Below, piece by piece: positions 32,567 through 37,860 of a stretch of DNA of 64,000 nt. The DNA lies in the NCBI RefSeq assembly GCF_902686445.1, contig NC_062219.1:41691056-41755055 (forward strand), read 5' to 3'. A program made the position numbers and the translations under genes. The stretch is from Sciurus carolinensis. Lineage: Eukaryota; Chordata; Mammalia; Rodentia; Sciuridae. Numbering within the stretch: the first letter of the stretch is position 1; the number at the start of each line of letters is the position of its first letter. Below the pieces are notes generated by a model, which was not told the DNA's origin, ran no database searches, and saw only the letters and a list, made by a program, of their open reading frames with translations.

Positions 32567-33988
32567 AACAAAGGAGAATTTACCTTTGGTAGGGTTCAAC
32601 CTGAGACATTTTATCTCAAAATCCCAAACAGCCACATAGTTAACATAACACAATTCCAACTATAATCAAGGCTGAAGTCATCATCATACATCAACATTTT
32701 GGGGACGATTTTTGGCTATGACTGACATTTGTCAATCAGAGAAAACGATTTACAGTTCTTAACTTCAAACTGCCTGACAGCAGAGTCAAGCACTTGGCTC
32801 TGGGACAAAGAAAAGGCACTTCCCCCAGAGCCAGAGTGTTCCTGAAGTTCTGTGCATGAGTGGAGAGAGCAAATGAGTGGCACAGAGAGAAGGGGGAGGA
32901 CCGGATGTTGTGCACTAAGGCTGCTACTGAGTCTCAGGGACTGCTAACCCCAAAACAGAACACCTGTTTCTATTTTTTTCCACAACAGAGCAATTATTTT
33001 TAAAGGGAGTCAGGGAGGTCAGGCTCCTTGATGTTTGAAACTGAGGACTCAGAAAGCATTGTAAAATCTCTCACCCTTTATTTAGTCTAGACCAGTGATT
33101 CTTAAACTTTAGCGTCATCAGAATCACCTAGACAGTTTGTTGAACACTGTTGAGCCCCATCGTAGCTGTTTCAGTTTCAGTAGGTCTGGCGTGAGGCTGA
33201 AATTTTACATTTCTAAAACGGTGAGGTGCTGCTGCTGCTGCTGGTGGGGGACCACACTTTGAGAAATCTGCTGTAACAGGCACCTTATTCAGTGTTGGAA
33301 AAGAATAAAACTGGGCCCGCAGCAGGAAGCCTGTGGGCATCTGGTGAAATGACAGGCCAAGCGCTTCTCTGGTAGACCAAGCAAGGGGTGTGCAGCACCG
33401 AGAGGGTAGTGTCTCTCTGGCTGACAGCGTGACAGAAAAAGCCACGAACCTCTCACTGAGCTGGACAGACAGTACTCTGTGTCCGACTGAAACGTGTGCC
33501 CCCGAGAGGAGGGGGACACTGCAGGGCCTCCTCCGCTCTGGGCTGTTCAGGGACGCTAGGAGGACAGACGCCCCGCTGCCGGTGACTTTTGCAGCCTTCC
33601 CCGGAGCCGAGCAACCGAGACGCAGGATGTAAACAAATGCCCTGCGGACGGAACCCGACGCGCCAGTAGGAGCGCCTCCGCCGGCGCGGCGCCGGCCCGG
33701 GACCTGGCTCCCGATTTCGGCCGCCCTGCCCTGCGCTGCCCTTGTGCGCCCCGCGGCCGGGTCAGCGCCGTCGGGCCAGCCGGGGTTGCCTGGGCCTCGG
33801 CTAGGCGCTCGGCCGCCCCGCCTACTTTCCCAACTTTGCACGGGCCCTTGGGCCCGGCGCCTTCCGCAGCTCCCGGACGACTCACCCACCGCCGCAGCGG
33901 GACACCCGCCGCCAGTGGGCAGCCCGAAGCCCGGGCGGCCGTACCAGGCGGCCATCAGGCAGTACAGGAATGCACCCAGCAGCGCCAT
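10388..33988 (-). CDS. SMPDL3A: Acid sphingomyelinase-like phosphodiesterase 3A (eight coding exons)
   Basis: The joined exons encode 450 residues, against 453 for human as I recall it. Residues 1 to ~22 ([20 protein letters not shown]...) are a signal peptide. The calcineurin-like metallophosphoesterase fold shows all metal-binding motifs: D42-x-H44, G106-D107, G147-N148-H149-D150, H249 in IIAHIP, and G289-H290-T291-H292. Family knowledge: a secreted/lysosomal zinc phosphodiesterase that cleaves nucleotides and nucleotide-linked compounds but, unlike SMPD1, not sphingomyelin; human expression responds to LXR. It lacks the N-terminal saposin domain of SMPD1, as expected. N-x-S/T sequons are seen at N66, N128 and N219 and near N353. 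The start was chosen because it opens the signal peptide in a GCCATGG context inside a CpG island. Phases at all seven introns agree. Intron 1 is 11.3 kb and carries an antisense L1. Odd points are an extra Cys340 and sequons present in human but absent here. Confidence 0.97.
11345..11515. repeat. CA/TA-rich microsatellite
   Basis: Runs of ACACACAC, TATATATATT and GTGTGTGTATATATATATATA lie in SMPDL3A intron 7. Confidence 0.85.
11920..12060 (+). repeat. MIR/L2-like fragment
   Basis: GTATTGAGCACTTAGTATGAG, then ATCCTCACAGCTACTCAG, then a CCCACTTCAGGGAGAAA block follow the MIR consensus order. It is in intron 7. Confidence 0.5.
12457..12581 (-). CDS. SMPDL3A: SMPDL3A exon 7 (coding)
   Basis: 125 nt coding residues 304 (split) to 345, with [10 protein letters not shown] at the start. 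Acceptor is CTCCAG, donor GTAAGT. It contains Cys340 in the Y-K-T-C-D-Y segment, where I recall Arg in human. Confidence 0.96.
12925..12995. repeat. CATA/TATG microsatellite
   Basis: Imperfect ACATACATA and TGTATGTA units run into TATATATAT, in intron 6. Confidence 0.8.
13914..14119 (+). repeat. B1-dID composite SINE next to exon 6
   Basis: The B1 half (GCCAGGTGCAGCTGCGCATG, GAGGCTGAGGCAGGAGG, CAAGACCTTGTCTC) is followed by an eroded ID half (CACCTTCAGTTCAATTCCTGG) and an AAACAAAACAAAAC tail. The tail ends about 15 bp from the 5' splice site of SMPDL3A exon 6, antisense to the gene. Confidence 0.8.
14135..14315 (-). CDS. SMPDL3A: SMPDL3A exon 6 (coding, His motifs)
   Basis: 181 nt coding residues 244-303 plus the first base of 304. 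It carries metal ligand H249 ([10 protein letters not shown]) and the G-H-T-H-R-D motif with H290 and H292. The acceptor is TTCCAG. The donor is GTAGTG, one of the weaker donors in the gene, with a SINE tail just beyond it. Confidence 0.97.
14664..14833 (-). CDS. SMPDL3A: SMPDL3A exon 5 (coding)
   Basis: 170 nt coding residues 187 (split) to 243, including G-F-Y-S-Q-K-V, the R-I-I-S-L-N-T-N-L strand and sequon N219-K-T. Donor GTAGAT, acceptor TTACAG. Confidence 0.96.
14955..15060 (+). repeat. L2/MIR-like fragment
   Basis: AACGTTTATTGAAAACCTGG then TATGTGCCAGACTCGATG resemble the old TTTATTGAGTACCTACTATGTGCCAGG-type motif. It is in intron 4. Confidence 0.4.
15592..15717 (+). repeat. ID SINE with target-site duplication
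   Basis: An ID element at 15606-15703 starts GGGGCTGGGGAGATAGCTC and ends CCCCAGCACC plus a poly(A) tail. Direct repeats AAGACTTTTACTGA (15592-15605) and AAGACTTTCACTGA (15704-15717) flank it. It is little diverged, so fairly young. Confidence 0.95.
15770..15846 (-). repeat. ID SINE, minus strand
   Basis: It reads GAACCCAGTACCTCACAC, GAGGCAAGCACTCTATCCC and CCACAACCCCAGCCCT, the reverse complement of the ID core. Confidence 0.85.
16789..16885 (-). CDS. SMPDL3A: SMPDL3A exon 4 (coding)
   Basis: 97 nt coding residues 155-186 plus one base, [11 protein letters not shown] through S-T-L-R-K. Acceptor GGCCAG, donor GTAAGT. Confidence 0.96.
18225..18480 (+). repeat. Tigger-type DNA transposon fragment
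   Basis: CCACAGGGGATTCGTTTCAG, ATGCTCAAGTCCTG, ATACTTTAAATCATATCC and ACTTATAATACCTAATCC match, from memory, a primate/rodent-shared MER2/Tigger-like element. The family name is uncertain. It is in intron 3. Confidence 0.55.
19050..19146 (+). repeat. Diverged ID-like SINE
   Basis: GTGCCTATAACTCAGTGAC, GCTTGGGACATGAGAGG and TCTGAGTTCAACACCCC follow the ID order of box A, middle and box B. It ends in a C-rich run. Confidence 0.5.
19380..19560 (+). repeat. MIR-like SINE fragment
   Basis: AATTCTCATAAAAACTTTG, GGCAAGTATTATCGCTCC and ATTTGCAAATGAGTGACC are MIR-like landmarks. It is in intron 3. Confidence 0.55.
20030..20135 (+). repeat. MIR-like SINE fragment
   Basis: GTGAGCACTTGGAAAAGC followed by AAGCCTCAGTTTTCTCATCT and GTATAAATGGAGG matches the MIR 3' half. 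Confidence 0.65.
20217..20374 (+). repeat. hAT-Charlie (MER1-like) transposon fragment
   Basis: GTGTTCCAATAAAATTTTA, CAGGCCACAGTTTGCCAAAC and the terminal CCCTGG match the 3' half of a MER1-type element as I remember it. It is in intron 3. Confidence 0.6.
20824..20880 (+). repeat. 30-bp tandem duplication
   Basis: TTAATTATCTACAAACTGG occurs at 20824 and again at 20854, giving a two-copy tandem repeat of period 30 in intron 3. Confidence 0.85.
21110..21254 (-). CDS. SMPDL3A: SMPDL3A exon 3 (coding, GNHD motif)
   Basis: 145 nt completing codon 106 and coding residues 107-154. It carries metal-bridging D107 (G-D-S-P-P-H), sequon N128-M-T and the G-N148-H-D motif. Acceptor TTTCAG, donor GTAAAT. 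Confidence 0.97.
21373..21515 (+). repeat. B1 (7SL-derived) SINE
   Basis: GCCAGGTGAGGTGCAAGG, TGAATCCCATCTACTCGG and ACAGAAAGATACCATCTC are followed by a pure poly(A) run. It is in intron 2. Confidence 0.8.
21640..21830 (+). repeat. MIR-like SINE fragment
   Basis: GATTCTGGAGCCAAATGGCC, CTTCATTTTCTTAACTG and TAAAATAAGAATAATAATG match the MIR core and 3' region. It is in intron 2. Confidence 0.65.
22099..22216 (+). repeat. ID SINE with perfect target-site duplication
   Basis: The 16-bp direct repeat AAAATAGTTCTTATCT (22099-22114 and 22201-22216) flanks an ID copy starting TGGGCTGGGGATATACCTC and ending in poly(A). It is in intron 2. Confidence 0.95.
22368..22581 (-). CDS. SMPDL3A: SMPDL3A exon 2 (coding, DxH motif)
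   Basis: 214 nt coding residues 35 (split) to 106 (split). It carries Q-F-W-H-V-T-D42-L-H44-L-D-P, sequon N66-A-S, the conserved C-D-S-P-Y-Q segment and F-M-I-W-T-G. Acceptor CAACAG, donor GTAAGT. Confidence 0.97.
23340..23470 (+). repeat. MIR-like SINE fragment
   Basis: TTTATTATGTGCTAGGCACT, TGTGATAAGTAATTTAAAT and TTCATTCTCAAAAGTATCC match the MIR consensus order. It is in intron 1. Confidence 0.65.
24370..24565 (+). repeat. MIR-like SINE fragment
   Basis: AGAGTGCTGTGGTGGAGAGC, GTTGAGTGATCTTGGC and TTTGTAAAGTGGGAATAATA are MIR landmarks. It is in intron 1. Confidence 0.65.
24690..24815 (+). repeat. MIR-like SINE fragment
   Basis: TTTTACATGTATTAATTCA, CTCCATTTTACCAATAGGG and CAACAGAGCTAAGACATG match the MIR 3' half. 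It is in intron 1. Confidence 0.6.
25390..25430. repeat. (TG)n microsatellite
   Basis: About 20 uninterrupted TG dinucleotides in SMPDL3A intron 1. Confidence 0.95.
26001..26148 (+). repeat. B1-dID SINE, 5' (B1) half, split by L1
   Basis: CACACCTGTAATCCCAGAGG, GAGGCTGAGGCAGGAGG and GTGAGACCCTGTCTC, then an ATAAAATATAAAATAGGG linker. The ID half that should follow appears 6.3 kb away at 32454, after the inserted L1. The linker bases ATAAAATAGGG are repeated on both sides. Confidence 0.9.
26150..27240 (+). promoter_or_regulatory. L1 5' UTR with tandem promoter monomers
   Basis: The 5' end GGGCGATTCAAGATGGC recurs at 26764, so the 5' UTR holds one complete 614-bp unit and a second partial unit. 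The first ~190 bp of the two are nearly identical. Inside the unit, shorter sub-repeats of ~170-205 bp are visible (a CAGCC...CTGCG block, then GCTAGCTTCTC, then GTGAGAG). It is CpG-rich compared with its surroundings, consistent with an internal Pol II promoter. Promoter activity is inferred. Confidence 0.85.
27241..28287 (+). pseudogene. L1 ORF1 (RNA-binding chaperone), one nonsense codon
   Basis: A single reading frame of 348 codon positions is broken only by TAA at 27892-27894. The N-terminal half is a long coiled coil, rich in E/K/Q with leucine and methionine at heptad positions, followed by the RRM and C-terminal domain. The RRM carries [11 protein letters not shown] and F-P-N-L; the C-terminal domain carries [14 protein letters not shown] and [10 protein letters not shown] 33-bp unit is duplicated in the coiled-coil region at 27376-27441. 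The family's role is trimeric RNA binding in the L1 ribonucleoprotein. Confidence 0.93.
28319..32165 (+). pseudogene. L1 ORF2 (endonuclease-reverse transcriptase), multiply disrupted
   Basis: About 1280 codons from the ATG at 28319 to the TGA at 32163. The endonuclease part shows L-N-V-N-G, Q-E-T-H-L, G-D-F-N-T and S-D-H-N, i.e. its catalytic set. The RT part shows [20 protein letters not shown] and the catalytic F-A-D-D at 30438-30449. A C-terminal Cys-rich segment is present. Lesions: TAG at 28430 and 28517, TGA at 29435, a frameshift near 29646-29651 that looks like loss of 2 bp, TAA at 31596 and TGA at 31734. Frames agree on both sides of each nonsense codon. Confidence 0.94.
32166..32442 (+). 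repeat. L1 3' UTR, G-rich, with telomere-like units
   Basis: A polypurine/G-rich stretch (GGGGGGTGGGAGGGG and GGGGTGGGAGGGGTGGGTGGG) contains TTAGGG units at about 32199-32228. It then has the conserved L1 3' end (CATCATTGCCCTATG, CACAAATGGTATGCC) and the A-rich tail. Confidence 0.85.
32454..32565 (+). repeat. B1-dID SINE, 3' (ID) half and poly(A) tail
   Basis: It reads CTGGGGATGTGGCTCAGGGG, GTTCAATCTCTGGTACC and a long A-rich tail. It is the missing half of the SINE begun at 26001. Confidence 0.9.
32570..33090. other. SMPDL3A intron 1, nothing recognised
   Basis: Unique-looking sequence with no nameable repeat or exon. Confidence 0.5.
33093..33272 (+). repeat. MER5A-like hAT transposon copy
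   Basis: CCAGTGATTCTTAAACTTTA, CATCAGAATCACCTAGAC, TTTCAGTAGGTCTGG, ATTTTACATTTCTAA and a GGACCACACTTTGAGAAATC end match the MER5A order nearly full length, with a short CTG repeat inside. It lies in SMPDL3A intron 1, ~600 bp from exon 1. Confidence 0.8.
33886..33988 (-). CDS. SMPDL3A: SMPDL3A exon 1 (coding, signal peptide)
   Basis: 103 nt coding residues 1-34 plus one base, with start codon 33986-33988 in a strong GCCATGG context. The hydrophobic stretch [13 protein letters not shown] is the signal peptide core. The donor is GTGAGT. The open frame continues into the intron, but the next exon fits only from this splice. Confidence 0.93.
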
Positions 33989-34104
33989 GGCGGGCCGCGG
34001 ACCCGGGAGGCTCGGGCTGTTGTGTCTTGCGGCTCCACTGGGACCGGCCGGCCTAGGGGTGGGGAGGAGGCAGAGGAGGGCGCGGGTGTAGACGCCCAGC
34101 CGAT

Positions 34105-34110
34105 CACGTG
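34105..34110. promoter_or_regulatory. E-box CACGTG upstream of SMPDL3A
   Basis: The palindrome sits in ATCACGTGCA at the island edge. TCACGTG is the core of the TFEB/CLEAR element found at lysosomal genes. The assignment is inference. Confidence 0.5.
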
Positions 34111-34351
34111 CATAGGCTAATGCCCAGCGAGTCGGTTTGCCTGACCTTCAGCTGCTGTGTAGTGATTATGTGCCGTCTTGTTTCTTAGCGTCAGTGACTG
34201 GACTGGGAAAGAATGCTCTTGGGCCAGTCCCACACACGTCGTCTTCCTTAAATGCCATCAGGCTGTAAATAGAGAGGCGCCTTAGCAAAGGCCTTTCAGA
34301 GAGCCCTGAAGTGTACTTTGATCATCTAGGCCAGCAGAAGTTTGGGATAGC

Positions 34352-34545
34352 GCAGTAGATCTCGAAATGCAGTTTCTGGATCAGCAGTATGAGTAGTAGC
34401 ACCTGAGAAGTCTGGTTAGAGATGCAAATTCCCAGGCCCCACTCCGGACTTAATGAATTAGGGACTCTGGGAATAGAGTCCAGCAAAGCGTGTTTTCACA
34501 AGCCTTCCAGGTGATAATTGTTATGATGCTTGAAAAACACTGCTC
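34352..34545 (-). repeat. MER5A-like hAT transposon copy, minus strand
   Basis: It reads AGATGCAAATTCCCAGGCCC, TGAATTAGGGACTCTGGG, TTTTCACAAGCCTTCCAGGT and GAAAAACACTGC, the MER5A order in reverse complement. It is about 240 bp upstream of the CpG island. Confidence 0.75.
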
Positions 34546-34549
34546 AAAG

Positions 34550-36080
34550 ACTCTAGGTTGGATTGTTTTATTTACTTTTTATTTTTATATTTTATTTTGC
34601 AAGTGACAACATTGTCTCCGAATCGTGCTGTCTGCATTCTGGAGCTGTATGGAAAGTATGGACAGAGGCAGTTGATCTTACATTTCCAAGGACTTTTTAA
34701 AGACACTTTGGCAAAGAAGTCAGAATCTGCCAACTGTGCAGAGGCATCATCCTGTACCCTTTCTCTTACCATTTATGAGGGTGCTGGTCTCTCTAAGAAA
34801 ATGCTAATAGTTTATAAGTCATGGAATTTCTTTGGATAGGAAAATACTTTCAGATTTACTAACCTCATAAAAGATATTGTACAGTGTATTTGTTTCCCAC
34901 CAGAGAAAACCTTATTTTGTATCGTGTGTGATTTAATGGAAGTGTATCTCAAAGAGTCTTGAAATGGGAACCAGGGCACCTCATTATTCTGTTTCAAGTT
35001 TGGTCAGGGCAGCCCAAACCCAGCCTCAGCTTCCAGAAGATTCAAAAAGCAGTGCAAGAACCAGTGTGCTTCCCAGTGACAAAATGGTCCTTGCAGTTTC
35101 TCAGTTTTCATCCTATAGAGCATGGGGGGAAGTGGAGGAGGGGGAAAAATGGTGAGCTTGTGAGAGAACAGCTTTAAGGTTAGCAAAATACCTAGTTTCT
35201 AGTTCAAACATTTTGAAAGATAGGAAAAAGACAAATTGTAAACACATTTATTTTTGCTCATTTTTCTCCAAATTTCAATACACTTTACTTGAAGCAAATT
35301 GGTTGTGAAATAGTTCAGTTAGTAAACTTGTGAAAGAAGGGCGGAAGCTTCTGGTTACTCGCTGTCAGTAGCATGACTGGGCTTCAAAAAGCAACTTTTA
35401 AACTAATTTATATCTTTGAGACAGAATTTCAGAAATGTTCTTCCCAGGCCTGTTGGTCAAATTACCTTTGGTCTTTTCCTTTCCTTTAACTATGTTAAGT
35501 GGAAGGGGGGCAGGCAACAAACCAGAGAAGTTAGCACATTGACAGATTACTATCAGAGATAGAATTTGGCTTGAAGAAAAAGAATTTGCAAATATCCTGT
35601 AAAAAATTAGGAAGAAAAAATATCTGTTAATGATCTTTCTAGAAATATGCATGTGATCTACTACTGCCACACTGATCTTCACCCATGGTGACATGGTGAC
35701 CATTTAGGCTAACCCTAACATCTTTCCATACTTCCCTCTGTTGGAAATTAATAGCAATAGAATGTGATTGCCCTCATCATAAGAGTTGAAGGGAATTCTC
35801 CATCCTTGGTGTTGTACCTTTAATAATAAGCCAGAATCCATGTTCCTAGAGCACAAACTGAAATCACCAGGAATCAGTAACTCTTACCAGAAGCAGAGAC
35901 CATGGTTGTCAGGGTAATTGGAGCAAACACCCTCTTAATGTTCGGTTTCATGTTTTTCAAGACAGCAGTAGACTCTGTAGGACTGGAAACCTTAGCTAGA
36001 TTATCTTGACAGTAATCATTATGCAATCGAATGTTAAATCCTAAAGCTGTACCTTATATTTTTGTAACATATGCCAGAGT
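34550..36080. other. Intergenic between FABP7 and SMPDL3A
   Basis: No gene. Short ORFs at 34558-34839 and 35398-35703 show no recognisable domain. Confidence 0.5.
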
Positions 36081-36086
36081 AAAATA

Positions 36087-36399
36087 CACGTTGAGCATCT
36101 CTAGTCCTAAAATCCAAAATACTCCAAAGTCCCATACATTTTGAGCACTGACAGACACCACAAATGAAAAACTCCACAACTGACTCATGTGACAGTTACC
36201 AGTCAAAATAGGTCCATGAAAAATATTGCACAAAAATACCCATAGGCTATATGTTAAAGGTATATATAAAACAACCAATTTTGTGTTTAAACTTGAGTTC
36301 CATCCCCAAGACATCTCATTATGTATATGTGAATATTCTAAAATCCACAAATCCAACATATTTCTGCTCCTGAGCATCAGATAAGGGATACTCAATCTG
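36087..36399. mobile_element. Complete Tigger-type MITE (TcMar)
   Basis: 313 bp bounded by imperfect inverted ends (CACGTTGAGCATCTCTAGT and ATAAGGGATACTCAATCTG) and by TA dinucleotides at 36085-36086 and 36400-36401. The interior has CCCAAGACATCTCATTATG and TGTGAATATTCTAAAATCC. It matches from memory a non-autonomous Tigger-like family; the subfamily name is not certain. Confidence 0.75.
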
Positions 36400-36404
36400 T
36401 AATA

Positions 36405-37535
36405 CCACAGTCAGATAATAGTATCAACATGGTGAATTGTGTAAGTTAAAGGAAGTATCTACCTATAAGCTAATTGGACCTTGAATTAACATGAAAACTT
36501 ACTGAAATCACTAGATTGATTAAAAATGAATATTGCATATTTTCTTAAAAAGTATTTACCTCTGTCTGCCCCATTACCACAGGAGCTAACAGTGAACAGA
36601 TTATGTGAGGAACACTCAGGGAAAATAAAATCTTGGATTTTTTTTTCAGAAGAAAAGCTCACAGAAATATTATTTTTTAGGATTGCAATGTTGCATGTCG
36701 CAAAGTTTGTAGTTTTCAGTAACTTCATGAGCCATGAGAACTTGAACATGCAAAGCTAATCTTCCGTTTCCTCAATAGTAAGGTAAAAGAAATACTTGCC
36801 TTACTTTCTTCACATTTTGGATTGACAAAATGCAAAAAACAAATTTTAAGTGATAAAATAAAAAACAGTATTTGTTTGTTTGTACATTGCAAATGTAAGT
36901 CCATAGCCAGTTACAAACAGATACTTACTTTGGTTTGGTCAACTCAGTTCCAATCACCCAGTTCCTCCCAGTGCCAGGATTAAAATAAAGAGGAATTTGA
37001 ATACCTTGATGCACATTCTTTACACACTTCATTTCAGCACTTCTGTTGAATCAGTACAGTTCAATTTAGTTGTCTGGAGACTCCTTTTAATAACCTAGGG
37101 TAAAATCTACTTCCTTTACATATATTTATCTTCCAATAAGAAATGTCCATTATTGGCATTTTGATTAAATGGTGTTTTGATTATATGTACCTTTTTATAA
37201 GACATTTTTAAGTATATAACTTTGTTTCTTCAGATTATGTGTTTCTGCTAGCAAAAGTCATTTTTATAGCTCAACTCACTATGACAAAACTTCTTTAGGT
37301 CCTGGCCAAATAAATCCAATCATAAATTGTTCATGAAAGTCTCAAACAAATATGTGTGGCATTTCCACATTTCCTGAGGCTTCTACTTATTTTTTTAAAT
37401 TAGTATTTTATACAAGTTGCCAACTTTTCCAGCCTTACTTTATGCCACAAGAATAGCTAATTTATTTAAACTCTCTAATACACACTTCCTAGACAGATTA
37501 ATGACATTAAAAACAACAAAATTTTATAAGTAAGA
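36405..37535. other. Intergenic downstream of FABP7
   Basis: AT-rich sequence. No gene or nameable repeat seen. Confidence 0.5.
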
Positions 37536-37537
37536 TT

Positions 37538-37543
37538 TTTATT
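37538..37543 (-). terminator. FABP7: Candidate FABP7 polyadenylation signal
   Basis: TTTATT reads AATAAA on the minus strand, about 270 bp past the stop codon. This is a plausible 3' UTR length for this gene. Confidence 0.6.
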
Positions 37544-37809
37544 TCAATTTGATTGCATTCCAAAGGAAATCATAAAATGTATTCACTAGTTTATAAAAAA
37601 AATTGTTACAAAATTGTAATGGAAACTATAAACCATGATAAATTTACATATCAAAATTGGGCTAGTTGCTTGAAGTATCAAGTATTTAAGTCACTATTTT
37701 CTGCCTTCACACCAAAGATGACTTTCTAATTAGTGATCAGCTTGCTGCAATAGCAAGATAGCACAGAGATGTAAGGAACCAGCTTCTCCAGCCCAGAGCA
37801 GGAACTTTT

Positions 37810-37860
37810 CTATGCCTTCTCATAGTAACGAACAGCAACAACATCACCAAAAGTAAGAGT
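37810..37860 (-). CDS. FABP7: FABP7 exon 4 (coding)
   Basis: Codes [16 protein letters not shown] and TAG. Contains R127 and Y129 of the fatty-acid pocket. The acceptor is TTTCAG. Confidence 0.97.
   Translation of the reverse strand, partial: TLTFGDVVAVRYYEKA

Larger units (their letters stand above)
33600..34115. promoter_or_regulatory. SMPDL3A: CpG island, SMPDL3A promoter and first exon
   Basis: A sharp rise in GC and CpG (for example GCCGGCGCGGCGCCGGCCCGG) covers exon 1, the start of intron 1 and the upstream ~130 bp. A palindromic CACGTG lies at 34105-34110, about 120 bp before the start codon. No TATA box is evident, as expected for this promoter class. The transcription start is not determined. 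Confidence 0.85.

Noticed and set aside
33128..33988. 286-codon minus ORF over the SMPDL3A first exon
   Set aside because: Only the first 34 codons are exon. The rest is GC-rich intron 1 read-through past a strong GTGAGT donor, then a MER5A copy.
33744..34120. Plus-strand ORFs of 115 and 94 codons in the CpG island
   Set aside because: They overlap exon 1 on the other strand, have stop-poor GC composition and no domain.
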